Shown: positions 50,898-59,906, counted from the stretch's first letter. The stretch: 64,000 nucleotides of DNA from Thermoflexus sp. (GCF_034432235.1 NZ_DAOUCJ010000029.1:1-64000); one strand, 5' to 3'. Notes: generated by a model from the sequence alone, not told the origin. Numbers and translations are program-made.

Positions 50898-52049
50898 TCA
50901 GCTCAGATACGTGGCGAACCACATGGACTCAAAGAGCATCTTGGTCAGGCGGATGGCCTTGCTGCGGCCCAGCACGCCGCAGGAAGGCGGGCCGGACAGA
51001 TCCAGGATGCGGGTGAAGTCGCACATGGGCAGCACGGCGTCGTCGCCGAAATCCATGATGCACATCGCCACGGGGGTGAAGCTCTCGCCGATGTAGGCGC
51101 CCTTGAGCTCGGCCAGGATCTGGTTGGCCACGAACTCCGCCTGGAAGTGGGCGACCACGCCGGCCGCGGGCAGGTTGATGGCCGGGTTCACCATATCCCC
51201 GATGGCGAACACATCGGGGTCCGCCATGCACCGGAACGTCTGCGGATCCACCAGCGGGAAGCCGGCCGGGGTGAGCAGCCCGGGGCACATCCCGGCGGAG
51301 CTCGGCCGATGCGGCGGGACCATGATCAACAGGTCAAAGGGGATCTCCCGCCCATCCTGGCCGATGAGCCGGCGGCGCTCCGGATCGATGGCCTGGGCGT
51401 TGAAATTCCCCTCGAAGCGGACCCCCTTGCTGGACAGGATCTCGGAGATCACGCCGCTGATGGCCGGCCCCATGGCCGAGAGGGGCTGGGGATGCGGATG
51501 GGCCAGGATGATTTCCGATTGGCTCCGCAGCCGACGGGCGCGGAGGGCGAAATCCAGCTGCCCGGCGATCTCATAAGGGGCGGGGGGACAGCGGTAATAA
51601 GGCCCCGAGACGCCGATCACGATCCGCCCCCCTTCGAACCGCTGGATGGCCTCCCGCATCCGGAGGGCCCCCTCGAGGGTCCAGGGATGATGGGCCACTT
51701 CGAAGCCGGGCATGAGATCCGGCTTGATCTCAGCGCCGAGGGAGACCACCATCAGGTCATAGGAGAGCTCTTGCCCGTTCACCCGAACCCGCTTCTCGGG
51801 GATGCGGATCTCCTGCACCTCGCCCTGGATCACGCGGACGCCCTTCTTCTCCAGGTTCTTCAGCGGTCGGCGCACCTGTTCCGGCTCTTTGAAGCCCAGG
51901 GCCACCCATGGGAAGGAAGGCATGAAGTAGTGATAGGGGCTGCGATCCACCAGGAGGATCTCGTGGTCGGTCCCACGCAGGCCGCGGGCCAGCTTGTTGG
52001 CGACCACCAGGCCGCCGCTGCCGCCACCCAGGATCACGATCCTCGCCAT
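50898..52049 (-). CDS. sqr: Sulfide:quinone oxidoreductase-like flavoprotein
   Basis: A 383-residue FAD protein. ILGGGSGGLVVANKLARGL (6-24) is the dinucleotide fold, and the second FAD segment is DVFAIGDMVNPAINLPAAG. Redox-type cysteines are Cys154 (GPYYRCPPAPYE) and Cys357 (GPPSCGVLG), positions fitting SQR. It would oxidise sulfide at the membrane and pass electrons to quinone; the C-terminal amphipathic helix fits membrane attachment. Other NDH-2-like or FCSD-like functions cannot be excluded. GGAGG precedes the ATG. Confidence 0.85.
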   Translation of the reverse strand: MARIVILGGGSGGLVVANKLARGLRGTDHEILLVDRSPYHYFMPSFPWVALGFKEPEQVRRPLKNLEKKGVRVIQGEVQEIRIPEKRVRVNGQELSYDLMVVSLGAEIKPDLMPGFEVAHHPWTLEGALRMREAIQRFEGGRIVIGVSGPYYRCPPAPYEIAGQLDFALRARRLRSQSEIILAHPHPQPLSAMGPAISGVISEILSSKGVRFEGNFNAQAIDPERRRLIGQDGREIPFDLLIMVPPHRPSSAGMCPGLLTPAGFPLVDPQTFRCMADPDVFAIGDMVNPAINLPAAGVVAHFQAEFVANQILAELKGAYIGESFTPVAMCIMDFGDDAVLPMCDFTRILDLSGPPSCGVLGRSKAIRLTKMLFESMWFATYLS

Positions 52050-52237
52050 CGGTCACCTCCAGGCCGGGAAATCGGAGGGGGAACCTTAGCAGGTTTTCCC
52101 CATATCTTTGGATGCAGCCCCCTGGGACCGGTGACATCTCTCCAGAAGGAGATCTGGAGCCTCACTGGGGTTGTTTAAAGAGGGGAGAGAAAAGGGGGTT
52201 GCTTTCGGCGGCTTCGGCTCCCGGACAGGTTCCGCGG

Positions 52238-53245
52238 TTACGCCTTGCCCGGGATGCGGGATCCCCGCAGGCAGCCCTGGGCCTCTGCGAGGAGCGCGCG
52301 CCAGGAGGACCAGTCCGGATCCCTGGAGGCTTCCTGGAGCAATCGCTCCATCGCCATACGGCCGGGGAAGGATCCGATGACACCCCAGACGGTGCAGGCC
52401 AGGGCGCCGGCGGCGTTGCCCAGAAGGGCGGCCACCTCGGGGCGGGTTCCGCATGCCATGCCGAACAGGAATCCGGCATTGAAGGCATCGCCCGCACCGG
52501 TCGTGTCGCTCACCGGAACCCGAAAGGCGGGGACGGCGATATCCTCGCCTTCGCGCCCCAGCAGCCGGCACCCCTGTTCCCCGCGCTTCAGGGCCATCCA
52601 GCGCAAGCCCGGGGCTTCGTCGAACCCCCGGCGCGGCTCGGGTCCGAAGAGGATCCAGGCCTCCTTTTCGGTGAGCAGGAGGATGTGTGTCCGATGCAGG
52701 GCTCCCCGCACGGCCTCCGGGGCCATCCGGCAGGCCGGCAGCCCGGGGTCCAGGGCGCATCGTAGGCCGTGGGCGGCCGCTTCTTCCAGCAACGCCATGG
52801 CTGTGCGGCGCAGGGGGCTTTCTTCCAGGAGGGCATAGCCGGAGAGGTGGAAGAAAGCGGCGCGGCGGAGGCGGGCGCGGTCTTCCTCTCGAAGCGCGGC
52901 GAAGCGGCTGGCGCCGCGGTAGGAGAGCATCGTCCGCTCGCCGTCGGGGGTGACGAGGATCGTGATGATTGAGGTGGGGGCTTCAGGGCGTCGCTGTATG
53001 CTGCGGACATCCACCCCGCTGGCGGCGAGCTGAGCGCGCACCCATTCCCCCAGGGGATCGATGCCGACGGCGCCGATCAGAGCGGTGGAAAGCCCCAGGG
53101 CGGCGGCCACGGCGGCCGTGTTCGCCGCCGACCCTCCGGCCCGGAGGATCATCCGCTGGACGTGGGCATCTCCGCTGGGCTCGGGGAGCCCGGGGAGCGC
53201 CAGATAGAGATCCACTGTGACATCGCCGATGGCCAGCAGCTCCAA
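52238..53245 (-). CDS. PfkB-family carbohydrate kinase
   Basis: A 335-residue ribokinase-fold kinase. The N-terminal GDVTVDLYLALPGLPEPSGDAHV and AGGSAANTAAVAAALGL bind the sugar. The C-terminal DTTGAGDAFNAGFLFGM carries the catalytic Asp and anion hole. Sugar or nucleoside substrate cannot be told from sequence. The tail of about 35 residues beyond the core is longer than usual. It is 51 bases downstream of the LOG-like gene on the same strand. Confidence 0.9.
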   Translation of the reverse strand: MELLAIGDVTVDLYLALPGLPEPSGDAHVQRMILRAGGSAANTAAVAAALGLSTALIGAVGIDPLGEWVRAQLAASGVDVRSIQRRPEAPTSIITILVTPDGERTMLSYRGASRFAALREEDRARLRRAAFFHLSGYALLEESPLRRTAMALLEEAAAHGLRCALDPGLPACRMAPEAVRGALHRTHILLLTEKEAWILFGPEPRRGFDEAPGLRWMALKRGEQGCRLLGREGEDIAVPAFRVPVSDTTGAGDAFNAGFLFGMACGTRPEVAALLGNAAGALACTVWGVIGSFPGRMAMERLLQEASRDPDWSSWRALLAEAQGCLRGSRIPGKA

Positions 53246-53296
53246 GGGCGAGCTCGGTCCTTATAGATGGGCGAGTCCCAATAAGGGGAAAGGGCA

Positions 53297-53806
53297 TCAC
53301 AAGCTCGTGGCCTTCCGCGCCCGGGCCAGGGCGCGGCGCACCGCTTCCGCCGGGGTGGAGACCCGTTCGATCGGCACGGTCACGCCGGGGCGATGGAGGA
53401 CCCATGTCTCCAGGCCGATCACGGGGATGCCCCATTTGAGGGCCAGGGCGATCTCCGAGAGGGTGCCGAACTCCCCGCCGATGGCGATCACCGCCTCGGC
53501 GGCGCGCACGACGAGGGCATTCCGCGCCTCCCCCAGCCCGGTGGGCAGGGGAAGACGCACATAGGGGTTGGCCTCTTCGGGATCGTTGCCCGGAAGGATG
53601 CCAACGGTGAGCCCGCCGGCCTCCACGGCGCCCCGGCAGACTGCCTCCATCACCCCGCCGCGGCCCCCGCAGATCACCACCGCGCCGGCTGCCGTTAGCA
53701 GCCGCCCGACCTGTTCCGCCCAGGCCTCCTCCTGGGGGGTGGCCTCGCTGCTCCCCACCACCGCGATCCGGATCGGCCGGTCAACGTTCAAGGCGTTCCA
53801 CTTCAT
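53297..53806 (-). CDS. LOG/TIGR00725-type Rossmann protein
   Basis: A 169-residue protein. RIAVVGSSEATPQEEAWAEQVGRLL is followed by the nucleotide-loop VICGGRGGVMEAVCRGA and the GGEFGTLSEIALALKWG segment. This is the lysine-decarboxylase-like (LOG) superfamily; the GGRGGVMEA variant fits the TIGR00725 subgroup rather than cytokinin-releasing LOG enzymes (PGGxGTxxE). Its start overlaps the 3' end of proC by 26 bases, so it is translated from the same message. Confidence 0.85.
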   Translation of the reverse strand: MKWNALNVDRPIRIAVVGSSEATPQEEAWAEQVGRLLTAAGAVVICGGRGGVMEAVCRGAVEAGGLTVGILPGNDPEEANPYVRLPLPTGLGEARNALVVRAAEAVIAIGGEFGTLSEIALALKWGIPVIGLETWVLHRPGVTVPIERVSTPAEAVRRALARARKATSL

Positions 53807-54635
53807 CGGCAGCCCCCCGGCCCAGCTGTCGGGAACGCACGTAGGCGGCCCAGATGGCGCGGGAGATCACCGTGCGGAAGCCGCCCTTCTCCAGGTGATA
53901 CAGGGCTTCCGCCGTCGTGCCGCCCGGCGAGGTGACCTGATTGCGCAACGCCGCCAGGTGCAGGCCGGACTGGCGAGCGTAGAGGGCGGAGCCGATGACG
54001 GTCTGGTAGACCAGCTGCTCGGCCACCCGTCGGGAGAACCCCAGGTGCACCCCGGCGTCCACCATGGCTTCCATAAACAGGAACACATACGCTGGCCCTG
54101 TCCCGGTCAGGGCCGTGGCCATATCCAGGTAGCGCTCGTCATCGACGTAGACCTCCTCGCCCATCGCCCGCATGAGGAGGACGGCATGTTCCCGCTGTCG
54201 CGGGGTCACCTCTTCCGTGGCCGTCCACACGGTGATCCCCTGACCGATCTGGGCGGGGGTGTTGGGCATGGCGCGGATGATGGCGGGGACCCCCAGGCCC
54301 TCCCGCAGGGTGGCGATGCGGACGCCGGCGGCGATGGAGAAGATGAGGGCTTCCGGGCGGATGTGGCCCCGCAGCTCCGGGAGCACGCGAGGGATCACCT
54401 GGGGCTTGACGGAGAGGACCACGATCTCGGCCTCGGCCGCCGCTTCCGGGTTATGCGTGGTCGTCCGCACGCCGTAGCGGCCCTGGAGCTCCAGCCCGCG
54501 TTCCGGCCGCGGCCCGCTGGCGATGATGTCCTGAGGATCGATCAGGTGATCGCGTAGAAGCCCGCGGATCATCGCCTCGGCCATCACCCCGCTGCCGATG
54601 AAGGCGATCCGCGGCAGACGCGCATCCTCCACCAT
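53781..54635 (-). CDS. proC: Pyrroline-5-carboxylate reductase
   Basis: A 284-residue NAD(P)H-dependent enzyme for the last step of proline synthesis. The Rossmann loop is IAFIGSGVMAEAMIRGLL, followed by VLSVKPQVIPRVLPEL, RAMPNTPAQIGQGIT and the C-terminal signature ATALTGTGPAYVFLFMEAMVDAGV...VTSPGGTTAEAL. GGAGGGAGG before the ATG at 54635 gives the usual family length; a much longer in-frame extension upstream is unlikely. It is divergent from rpmH across a 300-base gap. Confidence 0.95.
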   Translation of the reverse strand: MVEDARLPRIAFIGSGVMAEAMIRGLLRDHLIDPQDIIASGPRPERGLELQGRYGVRTTTHNPEAAAEAEIVVLSVKPQVIPRVLPELRGHIRPEALIFSIAAGVRIATLREGLGVPAIIRAMPNTPAQIGQGITVWTATEEVTPRQREHAVLLMRAMGEEVYVDDERYLDMATALTGTGPAYVFLFMEAMVDAGVHLGFSRRVAEQLVYQTVIGSALYARQSGLHLAALRNQVTSPGGTTAEALYHLEKGGFRTVISRAIWAAYVRSRQLGRGAADEVERLER

Positions 54636-54889
54636 CTGTTTCCTCCCTCCGGATCGAGCTTGCGCCATAAGGGCTTTTTCCAGCGATACACCCCGGATAT
54701 GGGTCAATATAGGCCGCCTGGAGTTTCCAGCAGGTGGTCGCCTCTCCCCGTACGGTTTCGCTGCGGAGGAGGGTGGCCGTGAAACAATGCTCAGGCGGCA
54801 TGGCTTCCATCCGCGGATGGCAGGTTGCGTTAAAGTATAGAGGAGGAAGATGAATGGAAGCAAGAAGGAGCCGGCGAAAGCATGGCGCA

Positions 54890-54898
54890 TGTTATAAT
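54890..54898 (+). promoter_or_regulatory. Extended -10 promoter of rpmH
   Basis: TGTTATAAT (54890-54898) is a perfect extended -10 (TGnTATAAT), 38 bases before the rpmH start. No -35 match is visible, as expected for this class. The rest of the 300-base proC-rpmH gap (54636-54935) shows no gene. Confidence 0.55.
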
Positions 54899-54935
54899 TA
54901 CCCATTGCGCAGCCTCATGGGGAGGTTGATCCAAG

Positions 54936-55139
54936 ATGCCCAAGCGGACTTACCAGCCTAAGCGGCGCAAGCGGTTGAAAGTGCATGGCTTCCTGGCCCG
55001 CATGCGCACCAAAGGCGGGCGGCGCGTGTTGAAGGCGCGGCGGTTGAAGGGCCGCTGGCGGCTGACGCCCCAATATGAGGGGGCCAAGCGGATTAACTGG
55101 AAGGGGAAGTATCGGGGGCCCTCCGGCCGTAAAGACTGA
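54936..55139 (+). CDS. rpmH: Ribosomal protein bL34, C-terminally extended
   Basis: A 67-residue protein. The first 46 residues are classic L34 (KRTYQPKRRKRLKVHGFLARM, GGRRVLKARRLKGRWRLTP). About 20 extra residues follow (EGAKRINWKGKYRGPSGRKD), whereas L34 is usually 44-50 residues. The extension is basic and could contact 23S rRNA. GGGGAGG lies about ten bases before the ATG. It begins the rpmH-rnpA-yidD-yidC-khpB cluster that typically lies near the replication origin. Confidence 0.95.
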   Translation: MPKRTYQPKRRKRLKVHGFLARMRTKGGRRVLKARRLKGRWRLTPQYEGAKRINWKGKYRGPSGRKD

Positions 55140-55153
55140 ATGTCCCTCGAACC

Positions 55154-55495
55154 GTGGCTTCGCTGGTTCGCCTGCGTCACCGGAAGGCCATTGAGCGGGT
55201 CCTGCAGGAAGGACGCTCCTGGTCCAATGCGCTTCTGAAATTGAAGGCGGCCCCGAATGATCTCGGAGTCACGCGGGTGGCCGTGATCGCCGGGCGCCGT
55301 GCCATCGGCAAGGCGGTTCGCCGGAATCGAGCCAAGCGCCTGCTTCGGGAAGCCGCTCGCCTGCATCTCCATGAGATCCAGCCGGGCTGGGATCTGGTCC
55401 TCATCGCCCGCCCCGGTTTAATCGGGCGCAAGCGACAGGATGCGGAAGCCGCGCTGCTGGAAGCGCTCGCCCAATTGGGCTTGTTGCGAGAATAG
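55154..55495 (+). CDS. rnpA: Ribonuclease P protein component
   Basis: A 113-residue RNA-binding protein assisting RNase P RNA in tRNA 5' maturation. It has RLRHRKAIERVLQEGRSW at the N-terminus and the RNR signature in VIAGRRAIGKAVRRNRAKRLLREAAR. GTG at 55154, 14 bases after the rpmH stop, gives the normal length; no good SD is seen, so translation may be coupled to rpmH. Confidence 0.94.
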   Translation: MASLVRLRHRKAIERVLQEGRSWSNALLKLKAAPNDLGVTRVAVIAGRRAIGKAVRRNRAKRLLREAARLHLHEIQPGWDLVLIARPGLIGRKRQDAEAALLEALAQLGLLRE

Positions 55496-55581
55496 GACGC
55501 CGTCTCACGGATCGTGCCTCCTGGGATTGGCAGTGGGAATGGGGATTCCCGGTTATCCTATTTGCAAGCTGGGAGATGCGG

Positions 55582-55827
55582 ATGAGGAAGGGATCGGGAT
55601 GGCGATGGACCCGTCTGCCGGCCTGGATCGCCCTGGGGCTTATTCGCCTTTACCAGCGGCTGATCTCTCCGCTGCTGCCGCCCAGCTGTCGCTTCTACCC
55701 GAGCTGCTCCCAGTATACCTATGAGGCCATCGCCCGCTATGGGCTGCTCCGGGGGGGATGGCTGGGGGTCCGGAGGATCGCCCGTTGTCATCCTTTCCAC
55801 CCCGGGGGATACGATCCGGTGCCCTGA
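55582..55827 (+). CDS. yidD: Membrane protein insertion efficiency factor YidD
   Basis: An 81-residue protein with the family core LIRLYQRLISPLLPPSCRFYPSCSQYTYEAIARYG, the cysteine/tyrosine cluster, and RIARCHPFHPGGYDPVP at the C-terminus. It assists YidC-dependent insertion at the inner membrane. The ATG at 55582 is preferred to the one six bases earlier because the GGGAG then lies six bases upstream. Confidence 0.95.
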   Translation: MRKGSGWRWTRLPAWIALGLIRLYQRLISPLLPPSCRFYPSCSQYTYEAIARYGLLRGGWLGVRRIARCHPFHPGGYDPVP

Positions 55828-55964
55828 GGGAGAAGAGATCGGAATGCTTTCGGGGTGAGGGCCTCCCTGAACGGCTGGCGTCCGGCGAAACATCCAGGAG
55901 CTTCATTCAGGGTTGCTCCCCTTCTGGGGGTGGAAGTCCGGTTTCCATAACCGCTCTGGAGGAC

Positions 55965-57098
55965 ATGTCGTTGAAGGCGACGACGATGTCGTGGAAGACG
56001 CTGGGATGGATGGGGGTTCTCCTCACATTGGTGCTTGCCGGTTGTAGCGGCGCGGGATCCAGCTGGCCCGGGATTCAGGTGGCGGGGGATATCCTCTATG
56101 TGGCGGATCTCGATCACGTGCTGGCGGTTCAGGCTTCCTCCGGCCAGGAACAATGGCGGTTCCCCCCGAAGGGAGGAAACGCTGGGGCCTGTGGAGGCGC
56201 TTACCACGCTGCTCCCGCGGTGCTGGAAGGGTGGGTGATCATCGCGGCGGAGAATCCGGGAACCGGGGAAAGCCGCCTTTGCGGGCTGGTGCGGGGGAAC
56301 GGAGCGCTCCAGTGGGTGTATCCCCCGTTGGATCAGCCCCCTCTGGGCCCGATTTTTGCGGGTCTGATCACCGATGGGACGCGGGTCTTCGTGGGGACCG
56401 GGGATGGATGGATGCTGGCCCTGGAAGGGGCGAGCGGCCGGGTCCTCTGGCGGACCCGTCTCCCGGAGGCGGGTCGGGGTGCGGCCCGGATCTGGGCCAC
56501 CCCGGTCCTTTCGGGGACCATGGTCATCGTGGGGACAATGGATCATCGCCTGCTGGCCCTGGATGGGGAGAGCGGCGCGCTGCGGTGGCCGGCCCCCTTC
56601 CAGGCCCGCGGGGCGATCGCAGGCGCGCTGACGCTGGATGGAGACACGCTGTATGCTGGGGCCTTCGATGATCATCTTTACGCCGTGGATCCGGCCACCG
56701 GTCAGGAGCGATGGCGGTTTCGGGCCAACCACTGGGTCTGGGATGGGCCGGCGGTCGCCGGGGACCGGTTGATCGTGGGCGATATGAGCGGCCAGGTGTT
56801 CGCGCTGGACCGCCAGGGGCGTCCGCTCTGGCCCCAACCGTTCCAGGCGAACGGGCCGGTTCGCGCCCGACCTCTGGTGGTAGGGAACAGGATTTACGTC
56901 GCCGATGAGGCCGGCTGGATCCATCTGGTGAATCTGGAGGACGGGGCGAGGATCAAATCGGTCAGCCTGGCTCCGGGGCGCCTCCTGGCCGCTCCTGTGG
57001 CGGTTGCGGACCGGATCGTGGTGGCTCCAACCGGTGGGCCGTTCCGCCTGGTGGCGTTCCACCCGGATCTGACGGAGGCCTGGAAGCTGAGCCGCTAA
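55965..57098 (+). CDS. PQQ-type beta-propeller lipoprotein (BamB-like)
   Basis: A 377-residue protein. A lipoprotein signal (WMGVLLTLVLAGC, Cys about 27) is followed by about seven beta-propeller blades with the repeat pattern DGxLYA-LDxxSGxxxWR (for example LLALDGESGALRW, LYAVDPATGQERWRF). Such propellers act as protein-protein scaffolds, BamB in outer-membrane assembly being the best known. Its place between yidD and yidC suggests a link to membrane protein biogenesis. A second possible ATG is at 55986. The SD of the first is close (GGAGGAC then ATG), so the start is uncertain by seven codons. Confidence 0.85.
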   Translation: MSLKATTMSWKTLGWMGVLLTLVLAGCSGAGSSWPGIQVAGDILYVADLDHVLAVQASSGQEQWRFPPKGGNAGACGGAYHAAPAVLEGWVIIAAENPGTGESRLCGLVRGNGALQWVYPPLDQPPLGPIFAGLITDGTRVFVGTGDGWMLALEGASGRVLWRTRLPEAGRGAARIWATPVLSGTMVIVGTMDHRLLALDGESGALRWPAPFQARGAIAGALTLDGDTLYAGAFDDHLYAVDPATGQERWRFRANHWVWDGPAVAGDRLIVGDMSGQVFALDRQGRPLWPQPFQANGPVRARPLVVGNRIYVADEAGWIHLVNLEDGARIKSVSLAPGRLLAAPVAVADRIVVAPTGGPFRLVAFHPDLTEAWKLSR

Positions 57099-57164
57099 AG
57101 GAGGAAATGGCCCTGAAGGAGTTTTCCCTCCCGCGAAGGGCCTGTTGAATCGTAAGGAGGTTCG

Positions 57165-58046
57165 ATGAATCCCATCACGTTGGTGACGAACCTGCTGTTC
57201 TTCCAGCCGCTGGTGAATCTCCTCCTGGTGCTCTATGCCGCTCTGGGCCGGAATTTCGTGCTGGCGATCGTGGCCCTGACGGTGCTGATCCGTCTGTTGC
57301 TCTATCCGCTGATGGCCCAGCAGCAACGGGCGGCGAAGAAGATGCAGGAGCTGCAGCCCCGGCTCCAGGAGCTCCAGAAGAAATACGCCAAAGATCGGGA
57401 GAAGCTGGCCCAGGAGCAGATGAAGCTCTACAAAGAGGCGGGGGTCAACCCCCTCGGCGGCTGCCTTCCCCTGCTCATCCAGTTCCCCATCCTGATCGCC
57501 GTTTACCAGGCCATTATCCACGTCCTGGCCCTCAACCCCATGGCCGTCATTGACCTGGCCAAGCTGCTCTACCGATTCAATGGGTTCCCGGCCTTGGCCA
57601 CGTTGCTTCCGATCCAGAGCCAGTTCCTGCTCTGGGACCTGGGGCGCCCGGAGCGGATTTTCATCCCGGTAGGGGGGATCCTCATCCCCTTGCCGATCAT
57701 GACCCTGCTGGTGATCCTCACCACCTGGTGGTCCCAGAAGGTCATGACGCCTCCGAGCACGGATCCCCAGGCCCGCATGACCACCCAGCTGATGAACCTG
57801 TATATGCCCCTTTTCTTCGGGTGGATCAGCTATAACCTGGCGGTGGGGTTGAGCATTTACTTTATCGTCACGAACCTGATCTCGGTGATCCAGTTCGCCC
57901 TCGTCACGCGGGATTGGCGGGGCTTCCTGGCTCGTCGCTTCCCTCGAGGCCGCGAGATGCCAGCTGCTTCTCCTTCCTCGTCCTCGGGCTCCGCCCCTTC
58001 TGTGGAGTCCTCCCGACCGCGCCGGAAGACCCGGGGAGGCCGATGA
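57165..58046 (+). CDS. yidC: YidC/Oxa1 membrane protein insertase
   Basis: A 293-residue insertase without the large periplasmic domain of proteobacterial YidC, as in Gram-positive-type lineages. Five membrane helices carry the conserved RLLLYPLMAQQQRAAKKMQELQPRLQELQKKY cytoplasmic hairpin (two coiled stretches). The hydrophilic-groove segment follows (GGCLPLLIQFPILIAVYQAI), with a Ser/Arg-rich C-terminal tail (PASS...RPRRKTRGGR). AAGGAGG precedes the ATG. Confidence 0.96.
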   Translation: MNPITLVTNLLFFQPLVNLLLVLYAALGRNFVLAIVALTVLIRLLLYPLMAQQQRAAKKMQELQPRLQELQKKYAKDREKLAQEQMKLYKEAGVNPLGGCLPLLIQFPILIAVYQAIIHVLALNPMAVIDLAKLLYRFNGFPALATLLPIQSQFLLWDLGRPERIFIPVGGILIPLPIMTLLVILTTWWSQKVMTPPSTDPQARMTTQLMNLYMPLFFGWISYNLAVGLSIYFIVTNLISVIQFALVTRDWRGFLARRFPRGREMPAASPSSSSGSAPSVESSRPRRKTRGGR

Positions 58047-58195
58047 GGGAATGGAAGTGGAAACCGCGCTTTCCCTCCCTCCATGCCGCGCGGCGGCACC
58101 GGGAGGGGAAGGGAAAGGAGGGGGAAAGCCTCTGATGCGGCGGGGCTCTTTCGCCCTCTGGAGCTCACGGAACAAACCCAGGCGGGAAGGGTGAG

Positions 58196-58897
58196 ATGGA
58201 TATGGAACTGGTGGTCAGCGGACCCACAATTGAGGCAGCGATCCAGGCGGGTCTGGCCCAGCTGGGTGTTCCCCGGGAGGCGGTGGAGATCGAAGTGCTG
58301 GATCCGGGGAGCCCGGGTTTTCTGGGCATCGGCGCCCGGGAGGCGCGGGTTCGCCTGGTGGTGCGGGAGACCGCCGCGCCGCTTCCAGGTCCAGCGCCGG
58401 AGCAGATTGAGGAGGCGGTCGCTCATGCGATCAGCGGCCTTCTCGCCTCCCTGGGGATCCAGGCGACCCTCTCTGTCGCCCCGGAGACGGTCGAGGGGCC
58501 GGAGGAGCGGGGGAATTATTCCATCTGGACGGTGCGGATTGAAGGCCCAACCGCGAGCCGTCTGATCGGCCGTCACGGCCGCACCCTGTATGCCTTCCAG
58601 ACCCTGGCGCGGGCGATCGTCGCCCGGCGTCTGGGGGCTTTCATTCCTCTGGTCGTGGACATCAACGGTTATCGGGCCAAACGCGCGGAGGCCTTGCGCC
58701 GCCTGGCTTTGAAGAAAGCGGAGCAGGTGATGGCCACCGGGCGACCGGTGGAGCTGGAGCCCATGCCGGCCGCCGAGCGGCGGGTGATCCATATGGCCCT
58801 GAAGGACCATCCGAAGGTGACCACCTACAGCATCGGCGAGGGGGAGGAACGACGGGTGGTGATCGCGATGCGCTGGACCTCGGAGGGAAATGCGTAA
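58196..58897 (+). CDS. khpB: KhpB/Jag RNA-binding protein (Jag_N, KH, R3H)
   Basis: A 233-residue protein. The Jag N-terminal domain (VVSGPTIEAAIQAGLAQLGV...GFLGIGAREARVRLVV, 4-55) is followed by a linker, the KH domain with GxxG loop RLIGRHGRTLYAFQTLA (about 118-135), and the R3H domain with AAERRVIHMALKDHPKVTTYSIG (about 190-212). KhpB with KhpA binds many RNAs and affects division and envelope genes. It follows yidC by 150 bases, the usual neighbour. GGAAGGG precedes the ATG; the Met two codons later is also possible. Confidence 0.94.
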   Translation: MDMELVVSGPTIEAAIQAGLAQLGVPREAVEIEVLDPGSPGFLGIGAREARVRLVVRETAAPLPGPAPEQIEEAVAHAISGLLASLGIQATLSVAPETVEGPEERGNYSIWTVRIEGPTASRLIGRHGRTLYAFQTLARAIVARRLGAFIPLVVDINGYRAKRAEALRRLALKKAEQVMATGRPVELEPMPAAERRVIHMALKDHPKVTTYSIGEGEERRVVIAMRWTSEGNA

Positions 58898-58983
58898 TTG
58901 GGAAGGCTGCGGAAGGAGCGCCGGGTTTGAGGAGGCAGCCGGTCGGGTTCCCCGCCCCATCATTCTCCCGAATCGGAGCGCCC

Positions 58984-59835
58984 ATGGCTTCTGTGGATTA
59001 TCTGATCATCGGGCATGTCTGTCGGGATCGAACGCCGTTCGGACCGATGTTCGGAGGGACGGCAGCGTATGCCGGTCGGACGGCGCTGGCCCACGGATGG
59101 CGGGTGGGGGTCCTGACCAGCACCGGGCCGGATTGGGATCCCCGGCAGGCCCTGGATGGGGCGCTGGTGATGAACCTCCCGGCGGAGCGGACCACGGAGT
59201 TCGAAAATCTCTATACCCCCCAGGGTCGGCGGCAGCGCCTTCACGGGGTGGCGGAACGGCTGCTCCCGGCAGCCGTGCCCCTCGAATGGCGTCATCCCCG
59301 CGTGGTTCATCTGGCCCCCGTTGCCGGGGAGGTGGATCCTTCCCTGCTGTTTCTGTTCGAAAACGCTCTCCGGGGGATCACACCCCAGGGCTGGATGCGG
59401 GCCTGGGATCGGGAGGGCCATGTCTATCCCCGGCCCTGGATGGAGGCCGAGCAGATCCTCCCCTATGCGGATGCGGTGGTCTTCAGCGAGGAGGACATCC
59501 AGGGGGATTGGGCCCTCGCTCGTCGCTGGGCCCGCCAGACCTCCATCTTGGTGGTCACCCAGGCGGCCCGCGGGGCCACCCTGTTCCAGGATGGGATTCC
59601 CTATTCGATCCCCGCTTATCCGGTGGAGGAGGTCGACCCCACAGGAGCAGGGGATGTGTTCGCGGCGGCCTTTTTCATCCGGCTTTGGGAAACCCGGGAT
59701 CCCCTCACGGCGGCCCATTATGCCGCCCGAGTAGCGGCGCTCTCCGTCACCCGTCCGGGCCTGGAAGGAACCCCCCGCCCGGAGGAGATCGAGGCCATCC
59801 GGCGGGAGCAGGGTGAGCAGGCGCGAAGCCCATGA
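58984..59835 (+). CDS. PfkB-family carbohydrate kinase-like protein
   Basis: A 283-residue protein. The N-terminus VDYLIIGHVCRDRTP and FGGTAAYAGRTALAHGW mark the sugar-binding half. The catalytic motif is DPTGAGDVFAAAFFIRLWETRDP. It is shorter than typical PfkB kinases and lacks part of the lid; relatives of this kind (ribokinase-like, substrate unknown) occur in thermophilic Chloroflexi. GGAG six bases before the ATG at 58984 fixes the start. It separates khpB from parA. Confidence 0.85.
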   Translation: MASVDYLIIGHVCRDRTPFGPMFGGTAAYAGRTALAHGWRVGVLTSTGPDWDPRQALDGALVMNLPAERTTEFENLYTPQGRRQRLHGVAERLLPAAVPLEWRHPRVVHLAPVAGEVDPSLLFLFENALRGITPQGWMRAWDREGHVYPRPWMEAEQILPYADAVVFSEEDIQGDWALARRWARQTSILVVTQAARGATLFQDGIPYSIPAYPVEEVDPTGAGDVFAAAFFIRLWETRDPLTAAHYAARVAALSVTRPGLEGTPRPEEIEAIRREQGEQARSP

Positions 59836-59906
59836 AGTCTGGGGCGGGATTCCGGCATGCATCTTCGGGTAAAGCTGTGGTTCAGGAAGGATCGCTGGGG
59901 AGAGCA

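Noticed and set aside
55788..58175. A 795-codon open frame antisense to the propeller lipoprotein and yidC
   Set aside because: Antisense shadow; the plus strand carries clear lipoprotein and YidC sequences.
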